DNA from: an uncultured Bryobacterales bacterium
GTDB taxonomy: Bacteria > Acidobacteriota > Terriglobia > Bryobacterales > UBA6623
Assembly (NCBI GenBank): GCA_958295955.1
Contig: OY282420.1
Coordinates: 1,254,435-1,318,434 of the forward strand
Length of the DNA: 64,000 nucleotides
Reading direction: 5' to 3'
The notes under the pieces are model-generated. The model was given only the letters and a program-made list of their open reading frames with translations, had not been told where the DNA came from and did not search any database. Position 1 is the first letter of the stretch. Every line of letters starts with the position of its first letter. Made by a program: the position numbers and the translations under genes. This document shows positions 1-7,108 of this stretch, in pieces.

Positions 1-67
1 AGAGCCGCGGCGTTCCCGCAAGCAAGCCGAGAACGCAAAACATCGGAAATACAATCGCTTTCGTCAT
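1..67 (-). CDS. 5' end of a secreted protein of unknown function (cut by window edge)
   Basis: Only 22 codons lie in the window. I place the start at the ATG at 67 because a GGAGG (73-77) sits 5 nt upstream of it; a nearer ATG at 72 is too close to that site. The residues are a short basic start followed by a hydrophobic stretch (MTKAIVFPMFCVLGLLAG), typical of a signal peptide. It begins 44 nt after the stop of the upstream gene on the same strand and is probably the fourth gene of that operon. Function cannot be told from what is visible. Confidence 0.6.
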   Translation of the reverse strand, partial: MTKAIVFPMFCVLGLLAGTPRL

Positions 68-110
68 CGCATCCTCCCCCGTTTTTGGCAACGTTCGTTC
101 AGAAAATCAT

Positions 111-1172
111 TCACTCTCCCAGACTCAAACGAATCGCCGACAGGATTGCGGCCTCGAAATCGGTCGCCGGCCGCGCCGGCCAAGCGGCGAGGTCCGCGGC
201 CTTGAGACCGCCATCTGCAATGGATTGCAGCAGGCGGACCGCCTCGCGGACAAACGGCGCCGGCGCCGGCAATTCTCCGCTCTCGACCAGACCTTCGATG
301 TTTTCCAGGAAGTCGGAAGCCATTGCCGCCTTGTCGGCGTCCGGCGCGAATTTCGGCCCGATCGTGGAAATCGACAGGCTGTTGTTCTCGATGAAGTGGA
401 ACGCCCACAATTGATCTCGCAGCGCCTCCGTCCAATTCGATTGAGACGAAATGCCGCGCGGCCCCTGAACATATGCGCGAACGATGCCGGGGCGCGTTTC
501 GGTGGTGAAACCGAACGGCGGCAGGGCGTCTCCCGGCTGCAATCTGTCCCGGGAGAAGTGGAGATACCAGCGCAGTCTTCTGCGCAGCATGGACCGGCTC
601 ATCTTCCGGCGGTGGGCATCCCCCCAGGTGTAAGTCAGCGCCTCCAACGCGTTGCGCATGTCCTCGCCTGCTCGCGGCCCTCCCCAGTCCTCCGCAACCC
701 ACCGCGGCGGATTCAACACGTTTTCGATGGCTTCCCCGCCGGCGACGCGCATGACCCATTTGCTGATGGGCAGCCCCGCCTCGCGGCGGTTGGCCAAGCG
801 GTAGCGATAGACGTAGCCGCGGCCTTCGCCTTCGTCCGCTCGGCGAACCGCGGCGCTCAGCGAGGGACATATCCCGATTGCGAGCGGCGCTCTTGCCGTG
901 ACTCGCGGCCCGCCGATCTCTTCGCCCGAAGCCGGGTTCTCTTCATCGGAATCCGGGGGAAAGGACAGGATGAGCTCGCCTGCTTCTTCATCCAGGAAGA
1001 CAACCCTCTTCCACAACTCCTCGGGGATGACGCCGTCCGCCGGATACGCCGGCACGGGCGGCAACTCGACCTGCAGCCGCAGGCGGGCCGCCGCGGCTTC
1101 GTCGGCCGCGGCGCAGGGCAGAAATGCGAATGCCAACGGGACGAGAGAAATCATGACCGCCGCTCCATTCAA
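111..1172 (-). CDS. Secreted protein of unknown function, paralogue of the upstream gene
   Basis: 353 aa with an N-terminal signal peptide (about residues 1-23, ending CAAADEA). I recognise no family. It shares an ordered set of patterns with the product of 1169-2182: YRYRLANR followed by a KWVMRV-like strand, then RPGIVRAYVQG, then a TIGPKFA segment with a SDFLENIEGL helix and PFVREAVRLL, and a closing DFEAAI helix. The order and spacing indicate a tandem duplication followed by strong divergence. Its ATG overlaps the upstream stop by 4 bp (ATGA), so the two are probably translationally coupled. Probably exported to the periplasm or outer surface; no catalytic motif is evident. Confidence 0.75.
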   Translation of the reverse strand: MNGAAVMISLVPLAFAFLPCAAADEAAAARLRLQVELPPVPAYPADGVIPEELWKRVVFLDEEAGELILSFPPDSDEENPASGEEIGGPRVTARAPLAIGICPSLSAAVRRADEGEGRGYVYRYRLANRREAGLPISKWVMRVAGGEAIENVLNPPRWVAEDWGGPRAGEDMRNALEALTYTWGDAHRRKMSRSMLRRRLRWYLHFSRDRLQPGDALPPFGFTTETRPGIVRAYVQGPRGISSQSNWTEALRDQLWAFHFIENNSLSISTIGPKFAPDADKAAMASDFLENIEGLVESGELPAPAPFVREAVRLLQSIADGGLKAADLAAWPARPATDFEAAILSAIRLSLGE

Positions 1173-2182
1173 TACTCCACGGAGAACGACCGAGGCCGCG
1201 TCAGGGCGAGATCGATCGCCGTCTCGAACTGCCGTTCGACTCTCGACAAAGGGTTTGCGGATTGCCCAATAGGCGGGAAAGGTTCATTGACGGCCCAGGC
1301 CGTCGCCTCCCCGATCCAGGGGCGCGGCCGTTCCGCGAATTCCTCCAGGCGGGCCGCCGCCGCCCGGACGAACGGAGAGTTTCCATCCAGTACGCCTTGA
1401 TCCGCCAACATGCGCAGCTTGGTCAGAAAATCCGCGGCAATGGCAAAAGCGGGATCCCACTTGGCGTATCGGGGGCCGAGGGTCCAAACAGTCCGGTATT
1501 CCAGACCGTTTATCCGCAGCAACTCCTGCAACTGCTCCCGGACCGCTTGCGGCAAATCGCCCGGCAGCGAATCGAGCGCCGCCGTATCGCCCTGAAAGCG
1601 GGCCTCGATGAACCCCGGGCGATCCTCGTCATCCATCACAAAACGGGCCGTTCGATTGGCAGCGAGCGGCTTTGCGGGACGGCTGTCGAAGCGGATGGTC
1701 CATTCGCCGGGGCGCCGGGAATAGGGCGACCGCTCCCACGACCCTTCGGCCTGCGGGATCGGCTTCGTCGGGTCGGGAGCTTTCGGACGCGGAACGTCGA
1801 GAAACCATCTGTGAATTGCTTGCTTTGCTGCCGGACCGTTGGCCACCAGATAGCGGTAGCGGTAACCGCCTTGCGGGGTCTGGGACACTATCGAGACGAT
1901 AATCGGAGCGACGTGAATGGGTATCTCGATCCGCCGAACCGTGCGCGGCAGACCGGGGGCGGCGCGGTAAGCGAGAACAATATCCCGCGTCTTCGTGTCG
2001 AAAAAAACGGATCGATGCCGATCCGCGGGGTCACGTTCGATGTTGGCGTCCGGCGGGTAAAGGCCCACATCCCCCAAGAGAATCCCCGCGCTTTCGGCCT
2101 GGCCGGCGAGACGCGGGGGCAGGCTCAGAAAAAGCAGCGGAAGCGCCAAAGCGGAAAAATGAAACCGGCAAACTCGTTTCAT
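1169..2182 (-). CDS. Secreted protein of unknown function, paralogue of the downstream gene
   Basis: 337 aa from the ATG at 2182, which overlaps the stop of the small upstream gene by 4 bp (ATGA). A longer frame exists back to 2446, but the coupled ATG and the signal peptide right after it (MKRVCRF then about 17 hydrophobic residues, likely cleaved near AGQA) favour 2182. It carries the same ordered landmarks as the downstream protein: YRYRYLVANG, a RWFLDV strand, RPGFIEARFQG, TLGPRYA with a ADFLTKLRML helix, PFVRAAAARL, and a QFETAIDLAL end. No known domain recognised. Confidence 0.75.
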   Translation of the reverse strand: MKRVCRFHFSALALPLLFLSLPPRLAGQAESAGILLGDVGLYPPDANIERDPADRHRSVFFDTKTRDIVLAYRAAPGLPRTVRRIEIPIHVAPIIVSIVSQTPQGGYRYRYLVANGPAAKQAIHRWFLDVPRPKAPDPTKPIPQAEGSWERSPYSRRPGEWTIRFDSRPAKPLAANRTARFVMDDEDRPGFIEARFQGDTAALDSLPGDLPQAVREQLQELLRINGLEYRTVWTLGPRYAKWDPAFAIAADFLTKLRMLADQGVLDGNSPFVRAAAARLEEFAERPRPWIGEATAWAVNEPFPPIGQSANPLSRVERQFETAIDLALTRPRSFSVEY

Positions 2183-2439
2183 GGCTGAAAACCATCCTTT
2201 CCGCCGCCGATAGCAATCGGCGGAATGACTGAGGCAAAAGCGGCATAAGGACGGCAGCCATTGGATAGAGTCGCCGTACGATTCGGCAGCCGGTTGCCAA
2301 ATGCGTCTTCGCACCAAGCAACCGCTCTCACAGTCGTCAGCGGACGAACGAACCCTAGGGTTGACGAGCCGGAAGTCTGAGCCGGGGTAGCGGGGACGAG
2401 GAAAAAGAAAACGGCAATGGCCGGCGCAATCCAATGCAT
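2179..2439 (-). CDS. Small secreted protein, first gene of the unknown operon
   Basis: 86 aa. The ATG at 2439 is preceded by GGAGG at 2446-2450 with 6-7 nt spacing, the best ribosome site in this operon. Residues 1-20 form a clear signal peptide (MHWIAPAIAVFFFLVPATPA), leaving a mature chain of about 65 residues with two cysteines and no recognised domain. Its TGA overlaps the ATG of the 337-aa gene, so the layout small secreted protein, paralogue 1, paralogue 2, fourth protein is tightly coupled. Unknown function. Confidence 0.65.
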   Translation of the reverse strand: MHWIAPAIAVFFFLVPATPAQTSGSSTLGFVRPLTTVRAVAWCEDAFGNRLPNRTATLSNGCRPYAAFASVIPPIAIGGGKDGFQP

Positions 2440-2490
2440 ATCTCACCTCCTGACGGCTGCTGGGTTTGTCCGAAATCTTCTTGCGCTCTC

Positions 2491-2518
2491 ACTTTACCGC
2501 CGTTCCGGCGATTTTCAA
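2491..2518 (-). promoter_or_regulatory. Possible promoter of the unknown secreted-protein operon
   Basis: Read on the reverse strand, TTGAAA (2513-2518) is followed after 16 nt by TAAAGT (2491-2496), about 50 nt before the ATG at 2439. It matches a sigma-70-like pattern at 5/6 and 4/6 positions. The surrounding 2520-2560 stretch is unusually AT-rich for this window. Confidence 0.3.
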
Positions 2519-2629
2519 GGAATCTCGTCAAAAAAGTAAAAGACATAAAAAACGAAATGCCGGCCGGTCGGCAGCTTTTCGCCGCCGGACCCGCGACTCG
2601 CGGCCGGCGCGCGGAGCGCGCCGCTGTGC

Positions 2630-2635
2630 CATAAT
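2630..2635 (+). promoter_or_regulatory. -10 box close to the MFS transporter start
   Basis: CATAAT ends 8 nt before the ATG at 2644, so transcription would begin at or within 2-3 nt of the start codon. No Shine-Dalgarno sequence lies between them. It belongs to a pattern seen at several starts in this window. Confidence 0.4.
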
Positions 2636-2643
2636 CAATCGCC

Positions 2644-3894
2644 ATGCGCGCCGGCAACGTTCGACGAGAGGTGCTTGTCGGTCTGTTTCTGCTCTCCATT
2701 GTCACCTACCTGGACCGGGTCTGCATCAACTCCGCCGGGCCGGAAATGCAGCAGGATCTGGGGCTTTCGACGACCCAGTGGGGCTATGTGGTCAGCGCCT
2801 TTCTGCTGGCCTACGGCGTGTTCGAAGTTCCCGGCGGCTGGCTGGGCGACCGCTTCGGGCCGCGCCTGATCCTGACCCGGATCGTGGTCTGGTGGTCTGC
2901 CTTCACGGCGTTGACCGGCATGGTGCGCAGCTACGTTGCGCTGCTGATCGTGCGCGCTTTGTTCGGCGCGGGCGAGGCGGGCGCCTATCCGAACGCCTCT
3001 TGCGCCATCTCGCGCTGGTTTCCGCCGCGGGAACGCGCCCGGGCGCAGGGCATCGTCTGGATGGCGAGCCGGCTCGGCGGGGCGCTCACGCCCTTCCTGG
3101 TCTATCCCTTGGTCGAATGGTGGGGCTGGCGCAGCATATTCTATGCGTTCAGCCTGCCCGGCATCGTCTGGGCGGTCTGGTGGTGGAAGAGCTTTCGCGA
3201 CTACCCGCAGGAACATCCCCGCGTCAGCGCTGCGGAGCGCGCTGCGATCGGCCCGCCGGCCGCTCCCAGACGGAGCCTGCCGCTCGGCGCATTGCTCAAG
3301 AGCGGCAACTTCTGGGCGATCCTGGGGGCGTATCACTTCTTCGCCTACGCCTCGAACTGGTACCTGTTCTGGACGGCAAGCTATCTCGCATCCACAAAGG
3401 GCTGGGAGAAATCCGAGCTTGCCGCCTATACCGGGCTGCCCTTTCTATTGGCCGCTTTCGCCGATTGGGCGGGCGGCTCACTGAGTGACCGCTTGGCGGG
3501 CAGGGTCGGCCTCAAGTGGGGGCGGCGCATTGTCGGCATGGCCGGCGTGGGGACCGCCGGGGCGCTGATCCTGCTTTCGCTGGCCATCGACGACCGCGTG
3601 GCCGCGAGCCTGGTTCTGGCCTTGGGATTCGCCGCGTCGGACTTCATGCTGCCGGCAAGCTGGGCGGTCTGCGTCGATGTGGGCCGCGAGGCGTCCGGCG
3701 CCGTCAGCGGCGCGATGAACACGGCGGGACAAATCGGCGGCGTGGTCATGAGCATCGGCTACGGCTCCCTGGTCGCAACCTACGGCTGGAATCTTCCGCT
3801 GGCGATCATTGCCTCGTTGTCGTTCGTTTCGGCGCTGTGCTGGCTCAAGATCGACCCGACGAAGCCGTTGCTGCCCGCGGAGAGCGAGTCATGA
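2644..3894 (+). CDS. MFS transporter, anion:cation symporter (hexuronate/phthalate-like) type
   Basis: 416 aa, about 12 hydrophobic segments, inner membrane. The N-terminal part has the pattern of the ACS family of the major facilitator superfamily: YLDRVCINSAGP in the first helix, YGVFEVPGGWLGDRFGPR around loop 2-3 (motif A) and a SRWFPPRERARAQG loop. Members import organic anions such as hexuronates, glucarate or tartrate with protons; the substrate here cannot be read from the sequence. Its TGA overlaps the ATG of the following sulfatase by 4 bp (3891-3894), so transporter and sulfatase are co-translated. Import of the desulfated product is a reasonable inference. Confidence 0.88.
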   Translation: MRAGNVRREVLVGLFLLSIVTYLDRVCINSAGPEMQQDLGLSTTQWGYVVSAFLLAYGVFEVPGGWLGDRFGPRLILTRIVVWWSAFTALTGMVRSYVALLIVRALFGAGEAGAYPNASCAISRWFPPRERARAQGIVWMASRLGGALTPFLVYPLVEWWGWRSIFYAFSLPGIVWAVWWWKSFRDYPQEHPRVSAAERAAIGPPAAPRRSLPLGALLKSGNFWAILGAYHFFAYASNWYLFWTASYLASTKGWEKSELAAYTGLPFLLAAFADWAGGSLSDRLAGRVGLKWGRRIVGMAGVGTAGALILLSLAIDDRVAASLVLALGFAASDFMLPASWAVCVDVGREASGAVSGAMNTAGQIGGVVMSIGYGSLVATYGWNLPLAIIASLSFVSALCWLKIDPTKPLLPAESES

Positions 3895-5618
3895 CCGCTT
3901 CCCGTCGAAGATCGATCGGGATATGCCCTTGGACTGCGGCGGCTCTGGCGGCGCTGACGGCGGTTCTGGCGGCCTGCGCAGGCGGCGCGGCAAGCGCCCG
4001 GCCGAACATCGTCCTGATCCTGACCGACGATCAAGGCTACGGCGACGCCGGCGTCCACGGCAACGACGCGATCCGCACGCCGCATCTCGACCGGTTCGCC
4101 CGCGAAGGGATCGAGATGACGCGGTTTTACGTGAGCCCCGTCTGCGCTCCGACGCGCGCGAGCCTGATGACGGGGCGCTACTACTACCGCAGCGGCGTAA
4201 TCCATACGTCCCGCGGCGGAGCGAAAATGCACGGCGGCGAGGTGACCATCGCCGAGCGCCTCCGGTCCGCGGGATACCGCACGGCGATCTTCGGCAAATG
4301 GCATCTCGGCGACAACTACCCCATGCGCCCGATGGATCAGGGCTTCGAGGAATCGCTGGTGCATAAGGCCGGCGGAATCAACCAGAACCCGAACCCCGAG
4401 ACCAACGATTACTTCGACGACGTGATTCTGCGCAACGGCGGGCCGGTCGAATCGCAAGGCTACTGCACCGACGTATTCTTCGATGCGGCCGTCGCCTTCG
4501 CCGAGTCGGAAGACCCGCGGCCGTTCTTCATCTATCTGCCGACGAACGCCCCGCACACTCCGCTGCGCGTCGCCGAAGAGTATTGGCGGCCCTACGTCGA
4601 CCAGGGGCTCGACGAAACGACGGCCAAGGTTTACGGCATGGTCGAGAACATCGACGACAACCTGGGCCGCCTGCTGGCGGCGCTCGAAAACGGCGGCCGG
4701 CGCGAAAACACGCTGATCGTTTTCTTGAGCGACAACGGGCCGCAGCAGGCGCGCTACACGGCCGGGCTGCGCGGGCGCAAGTCAATGGTTTACGAGGGCG
4801 GCATCCGCGCGCTCAGCTTCTGGCAGTGGCCGAGCCGCTGGAACAACCCGAAACGGGAACCGCCGATTGCGGCCCACATCGACGTTGCGCCGACGCTGCT
4901 CGCCGCGGCCGGGGCGCCGCCGGAGGGTCCGGCGTTCGACGGCGCGAACCTGCTGCCGCTGCTCGACGGCGCCGCCGACCTGCCCGAGCGCAAGCTGTTC
5001 TTCCAGTGCCACAGGGGGCTGACGCCGATGCTCTATCGAAACGCCGCGGTCGTAACGCAGCGCTACAAGCTGGCCATGAACCCGGAAACTTTCGGCGAAG
5101 AGGCGTGGACCTTCGACACGCCGCCCCCGCCGGCGCTCTACGACCTTGCAAAAGACCCGGGCGAGCAACGGGACGTTGCCGATGCGCATCCCGCAATCGT
5201 TGCCGAGCTCCAATCCGCATACGAAGCGTGGTTCGCCGACGCGCGCGCCGGCAGGGGTTTCACGCCCGGAGTCATCCACCTCGGCTCGGAAGCGGAAAAC
5301 CCCGTTCTGTTGAGCCGCTACCAGGACTCGACTTATGTTGACGGCAAGCCCACAACCTGGTCGGTCTTCATCGAACGCGCCGGTAGATACCGTTTCGAGG
5401 TTCGCGCCGAGCATACTCCGGCCGAGGAAATGCGCCTGAGCATCGACGGCAACGAATCGGCGCAGCCGTTGAGTCCGGGCGCGGCGCAGGCCGAGTTCGA
5501 GTTGCCGGCGGGTCCGGCGCGAATCGATGTCTGGGTACAGGCCAAGGGCAAGCCCCGCATGCTGACGACCGACAACAGCCGCGAAGGGAATGTAACCGTG
5601 CGTTATCTGGGGCGGTAA
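3891..5618 (+). CDS. Arylsulfatase-type sulfatase, probable lipoprotein
   Basis: 575 aa from the ATG that overlaps the MFS stop. Residues 19-29 end in a lipobox (LAAC, Cys29), so the enzyme is probably an exported lipoprotein. The sulfatase signature C-A-P-T-R starts at Cys85, the residue converted to formylglycine; calcium ligands DD are at 46-47, and GKWHLGDNYP supplies the usual Lys/His pair. The FLSDNGPQQ segment provides the second metal-binding site. A C-terminal region of about 120 residues beyond the catalytic domain (WSVFIERAGRYRFEVRAEH) looks like a beta-sandwich. Hydrolyses sulfate esters; the substrate is unknown. Needs a formylglycine-generating enzyme, not present in the window. 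Confidence 0.9.
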   Translation: MTASRRRSIGICPWTAAALAALTAVLAACAGGAASARPNIVLILTDDQGYGDAGVHGNDAIRTPHLDRFAREGIEMTRFYVSPVCAPTRASLMTGRYYYRSGVIHTSRGGAKMHGGEVTIAERLRSAGYRTAIFGKWHLGDNYPMRPMDQGFEESLVHKAGGINQNPNPETNDYFDDVILRNGGPVESQGYCTDVFFDAAVAFAESEDPRPFFIYLPTNAPHTPLRVAEEYWRPYVDQGLDETTAKVYGMVENIDDNLGRLLAALENGGRRENTLIVFLSDNGPQQARYTAGLRGRKSMVYEGGIRALSFWQWPSRWNNPKREPPIAAHIDVAPTLLAAAGAPPEGPAFDGANLLPLLDGAADLPERKLFFQCHRGLTPMLYRNAAVVTQRYKLAMNPETFGEEAWTFDTPPPPALYDLAKDPGEQRDVADAHPAIVAELQSAYEAWFADARAGRGFTPGVIHLGSEAENPVLLSRYQDSTYVDGKPTTWSVFIERAGRYRFEVRAEHTPAEEMRLSIDGNESAQPLSPGAAQAEFELPAGPARIDVWVQAKGKPRMLTTDNSREGNVTVRYLGR

Positions 5619-5625
5619 GACCGGC

Positions 5626-5642
5626 GAGCGCCGCCGGCGCTC
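5626..5642. terminator. Hairpin between two convergent sulfatase genes
   Basis: GAGCGCC (5626-5632), loop GCC, GGCGCTC (5636-5642): a perfect 7-bp stem filling the 22-bp gap between convergent stops. There is no T-run on either side, so bidirectional termination is only a possibility. Confidence 0.3.
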
Positions 5643-7083
5643 AATTCGATCCCGTTCCGCGCGCCGCCGGCAATCTCGCGCCGACGGCCTCGATATGCCG
5701 CCGCAGGTCTTGCTGCAACTCGCGCAACTTTTCCGGCTCCCGCGCAGCGAGGTCGGTCGTTTCCGACAGGTCGGCTGCGAGGTCGTACAACTCCGTCTTG
5801 GGCGGATCGTAAAACTCGATCAGCTTCCAATTCCCGTTGCGGACGACCGAATAGGGATCGTGGCCCGGCCCGTGACGATAGTGCGGAAAGTGCCAATAGA
5901 GAGCCCGCTCGGGCAGCGCGCCGCCCTGCAACGCCGGCGTCAGGTCGATGCCGTCCACCGCGCGGTCAAGCGGAGGGCGCGTGCCGAGCGCGGCGGCGAT
6001 CGTCGGCATCAAATCGACGCTGACGACCGGTTCCGCGGAAACCGCTCCCGGCGGGGTCACGCCGGGCAGGCGGACGATCCACGGCGTGCGCAGACCGCCC
6101 TCGTAGGCGTAACCCTTGCCGCTGCGCAGGGGGGCGTTCTCAGTAGGCCGGCCGCCGCGGTCGAGACCGCCGTTGTCTCCGGTAAAGAAAATCATGGTGT
6201 GGTCGGTCAGGCCGTTGCGCTCGAGGGCGTCGAGCATTTTGCCCATGGCGTCGTCCACGCTTTGCACCATCGCCGCGTAAGCGGCATCGTCTTGCCCCTG
6301 GCCGTCGCGGAGCTTTTCGTACTTTGCTTCAATGCTCTTTTTCGCCTGGATCGGCGTGTGTACCGCGTAGTGCGCGACGTAGAGGAAAAAAGGCTTGTCC
6401 CGGTTGCGCTCGATGAACGCGGCGGCCTCGTCGGCCTCGCGGTCGGTGAGATATTCTCCCGGCGCGCGCGGCGGCAAGGTCGGAATGCCCATCGGCAGCC
6501 ATTCCGGGATGACATAAGGGTCGAAATACGAAGGCGGCTGGCCGTAATCCCATCCGCCGTAGTTCTCGTCGAACCCCTGATCGGTCGGCAGCCAACCTTT
6601 GCCGCCGAGGTGCCACTTGCCGATATAGGCGCTGCGGTAGCCGAGCGGCTTGAGCATTTCGGCGAGCGTGATTTCCGCATGGGGCAGCGCCTGCTCGTTG
6701 ACCGGCGTGATCAGCTTGCGCAGCGGGTCTGCCGGCCGGTGATAGCCGTTGCGCTCGCGGACGTTGGGCCATTGCCGGCCCTGGAGCTGAAATTCCGCCC
6801 GGATCCAATCGGTTATGCCCAGACGCGCGGGGGAGCGTCCCGTCATCAGGGCGGCGCGGGTCGGGGAGCAAACGGCGCAGGAAGCGTACCCGTCGGTAAA
6901 GCGCATGCCTCCGGCCGCAAGTTTGTCGATGTTGGGCGTCCGATAGAAATCCGATCCCTGGCAGCCCAGGTCTTTCCAACCGAGGTCGTCGACGAGCACG
7001 ACAATGACGTTCAGCGGCGCCGCGCACAGCACGGGGCAAGCGAGGGCAACCAGGCAGACAAGCTGCGCGACAAGCCGCGTCAT
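5641..7083 (-). CDS. Sulfatase, secreted
   Basis: 480 aa. Signal peptide about residues 1-21; metal ligands DD at 32-33; formylglycine motif C-S-P-T-R at Cys72; GKWHLGGKGW and FFTGDNGGLDRG complete the active site. Close to the arylsulfatase A / N-acetylgalactosamine-6-sulfatase group by general pattern (DQGFDENYGGWDYGQPPSYF), but substrate assignment is not safe. It converges on the preceding sulfatase. The transglycosylase gene lies 25 bp upstream on the same strand, so the two may be cotranscribed. Confidence 0.9.
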   Translation of the reverse strand: MTRLVAQLVCLVALACPVLCAAPLNVIVVLVDDLGWKDLGCQGSDFYRTPNIDKLAAGGMRFTDGYASCAVCSPTRAALMTGRSPARLGITDWIRAEFQLQGRQWPNVRERNGYHRPADPLRKLITPVNEQALPHAEITLAEMLKPLGYRSAYIGKWHLGGKGWLPTDQGFDENYGGWDYGQPPSYFDPYVIPEWLPMGIPTLPPRAPGEYLTDREADEAAAFIERNRDKPFFLYVAHYAVHTPIQAKKSIEAKYEKLRDGQGQDDAAYAAMVQSVDDAMGKMLDALERNGLTDHTMIFFTGDNGGLDRGGRPTENAPLRSGKGYAYEGGLRTPWIVRLPGVTPPGAVSAEPVVSVDLMPTIAAALGTRPPLDRAVDGIDLTPALQGGALPERALYWHFPHYRHGPGHDPYSVVRNGNWKLIEFYDPPKTELYDLAADLSETTDLAAREPEKLRELQQDLRRHIEAVGARLPAARGTGSN

Positions 7084-7108
7084 AAAGGGCCTCCGACTCT
7101 ATTCTTCA

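Noticed and set aside
225..1400. Long forward ORF (391 codons) opposite the unknown secreted-protein genes
   Set aside because: Arg/Pro/Ala-rich shadow of the reverse-strand genes, which have signal peptides, ribosome sites and coupled overlaps.
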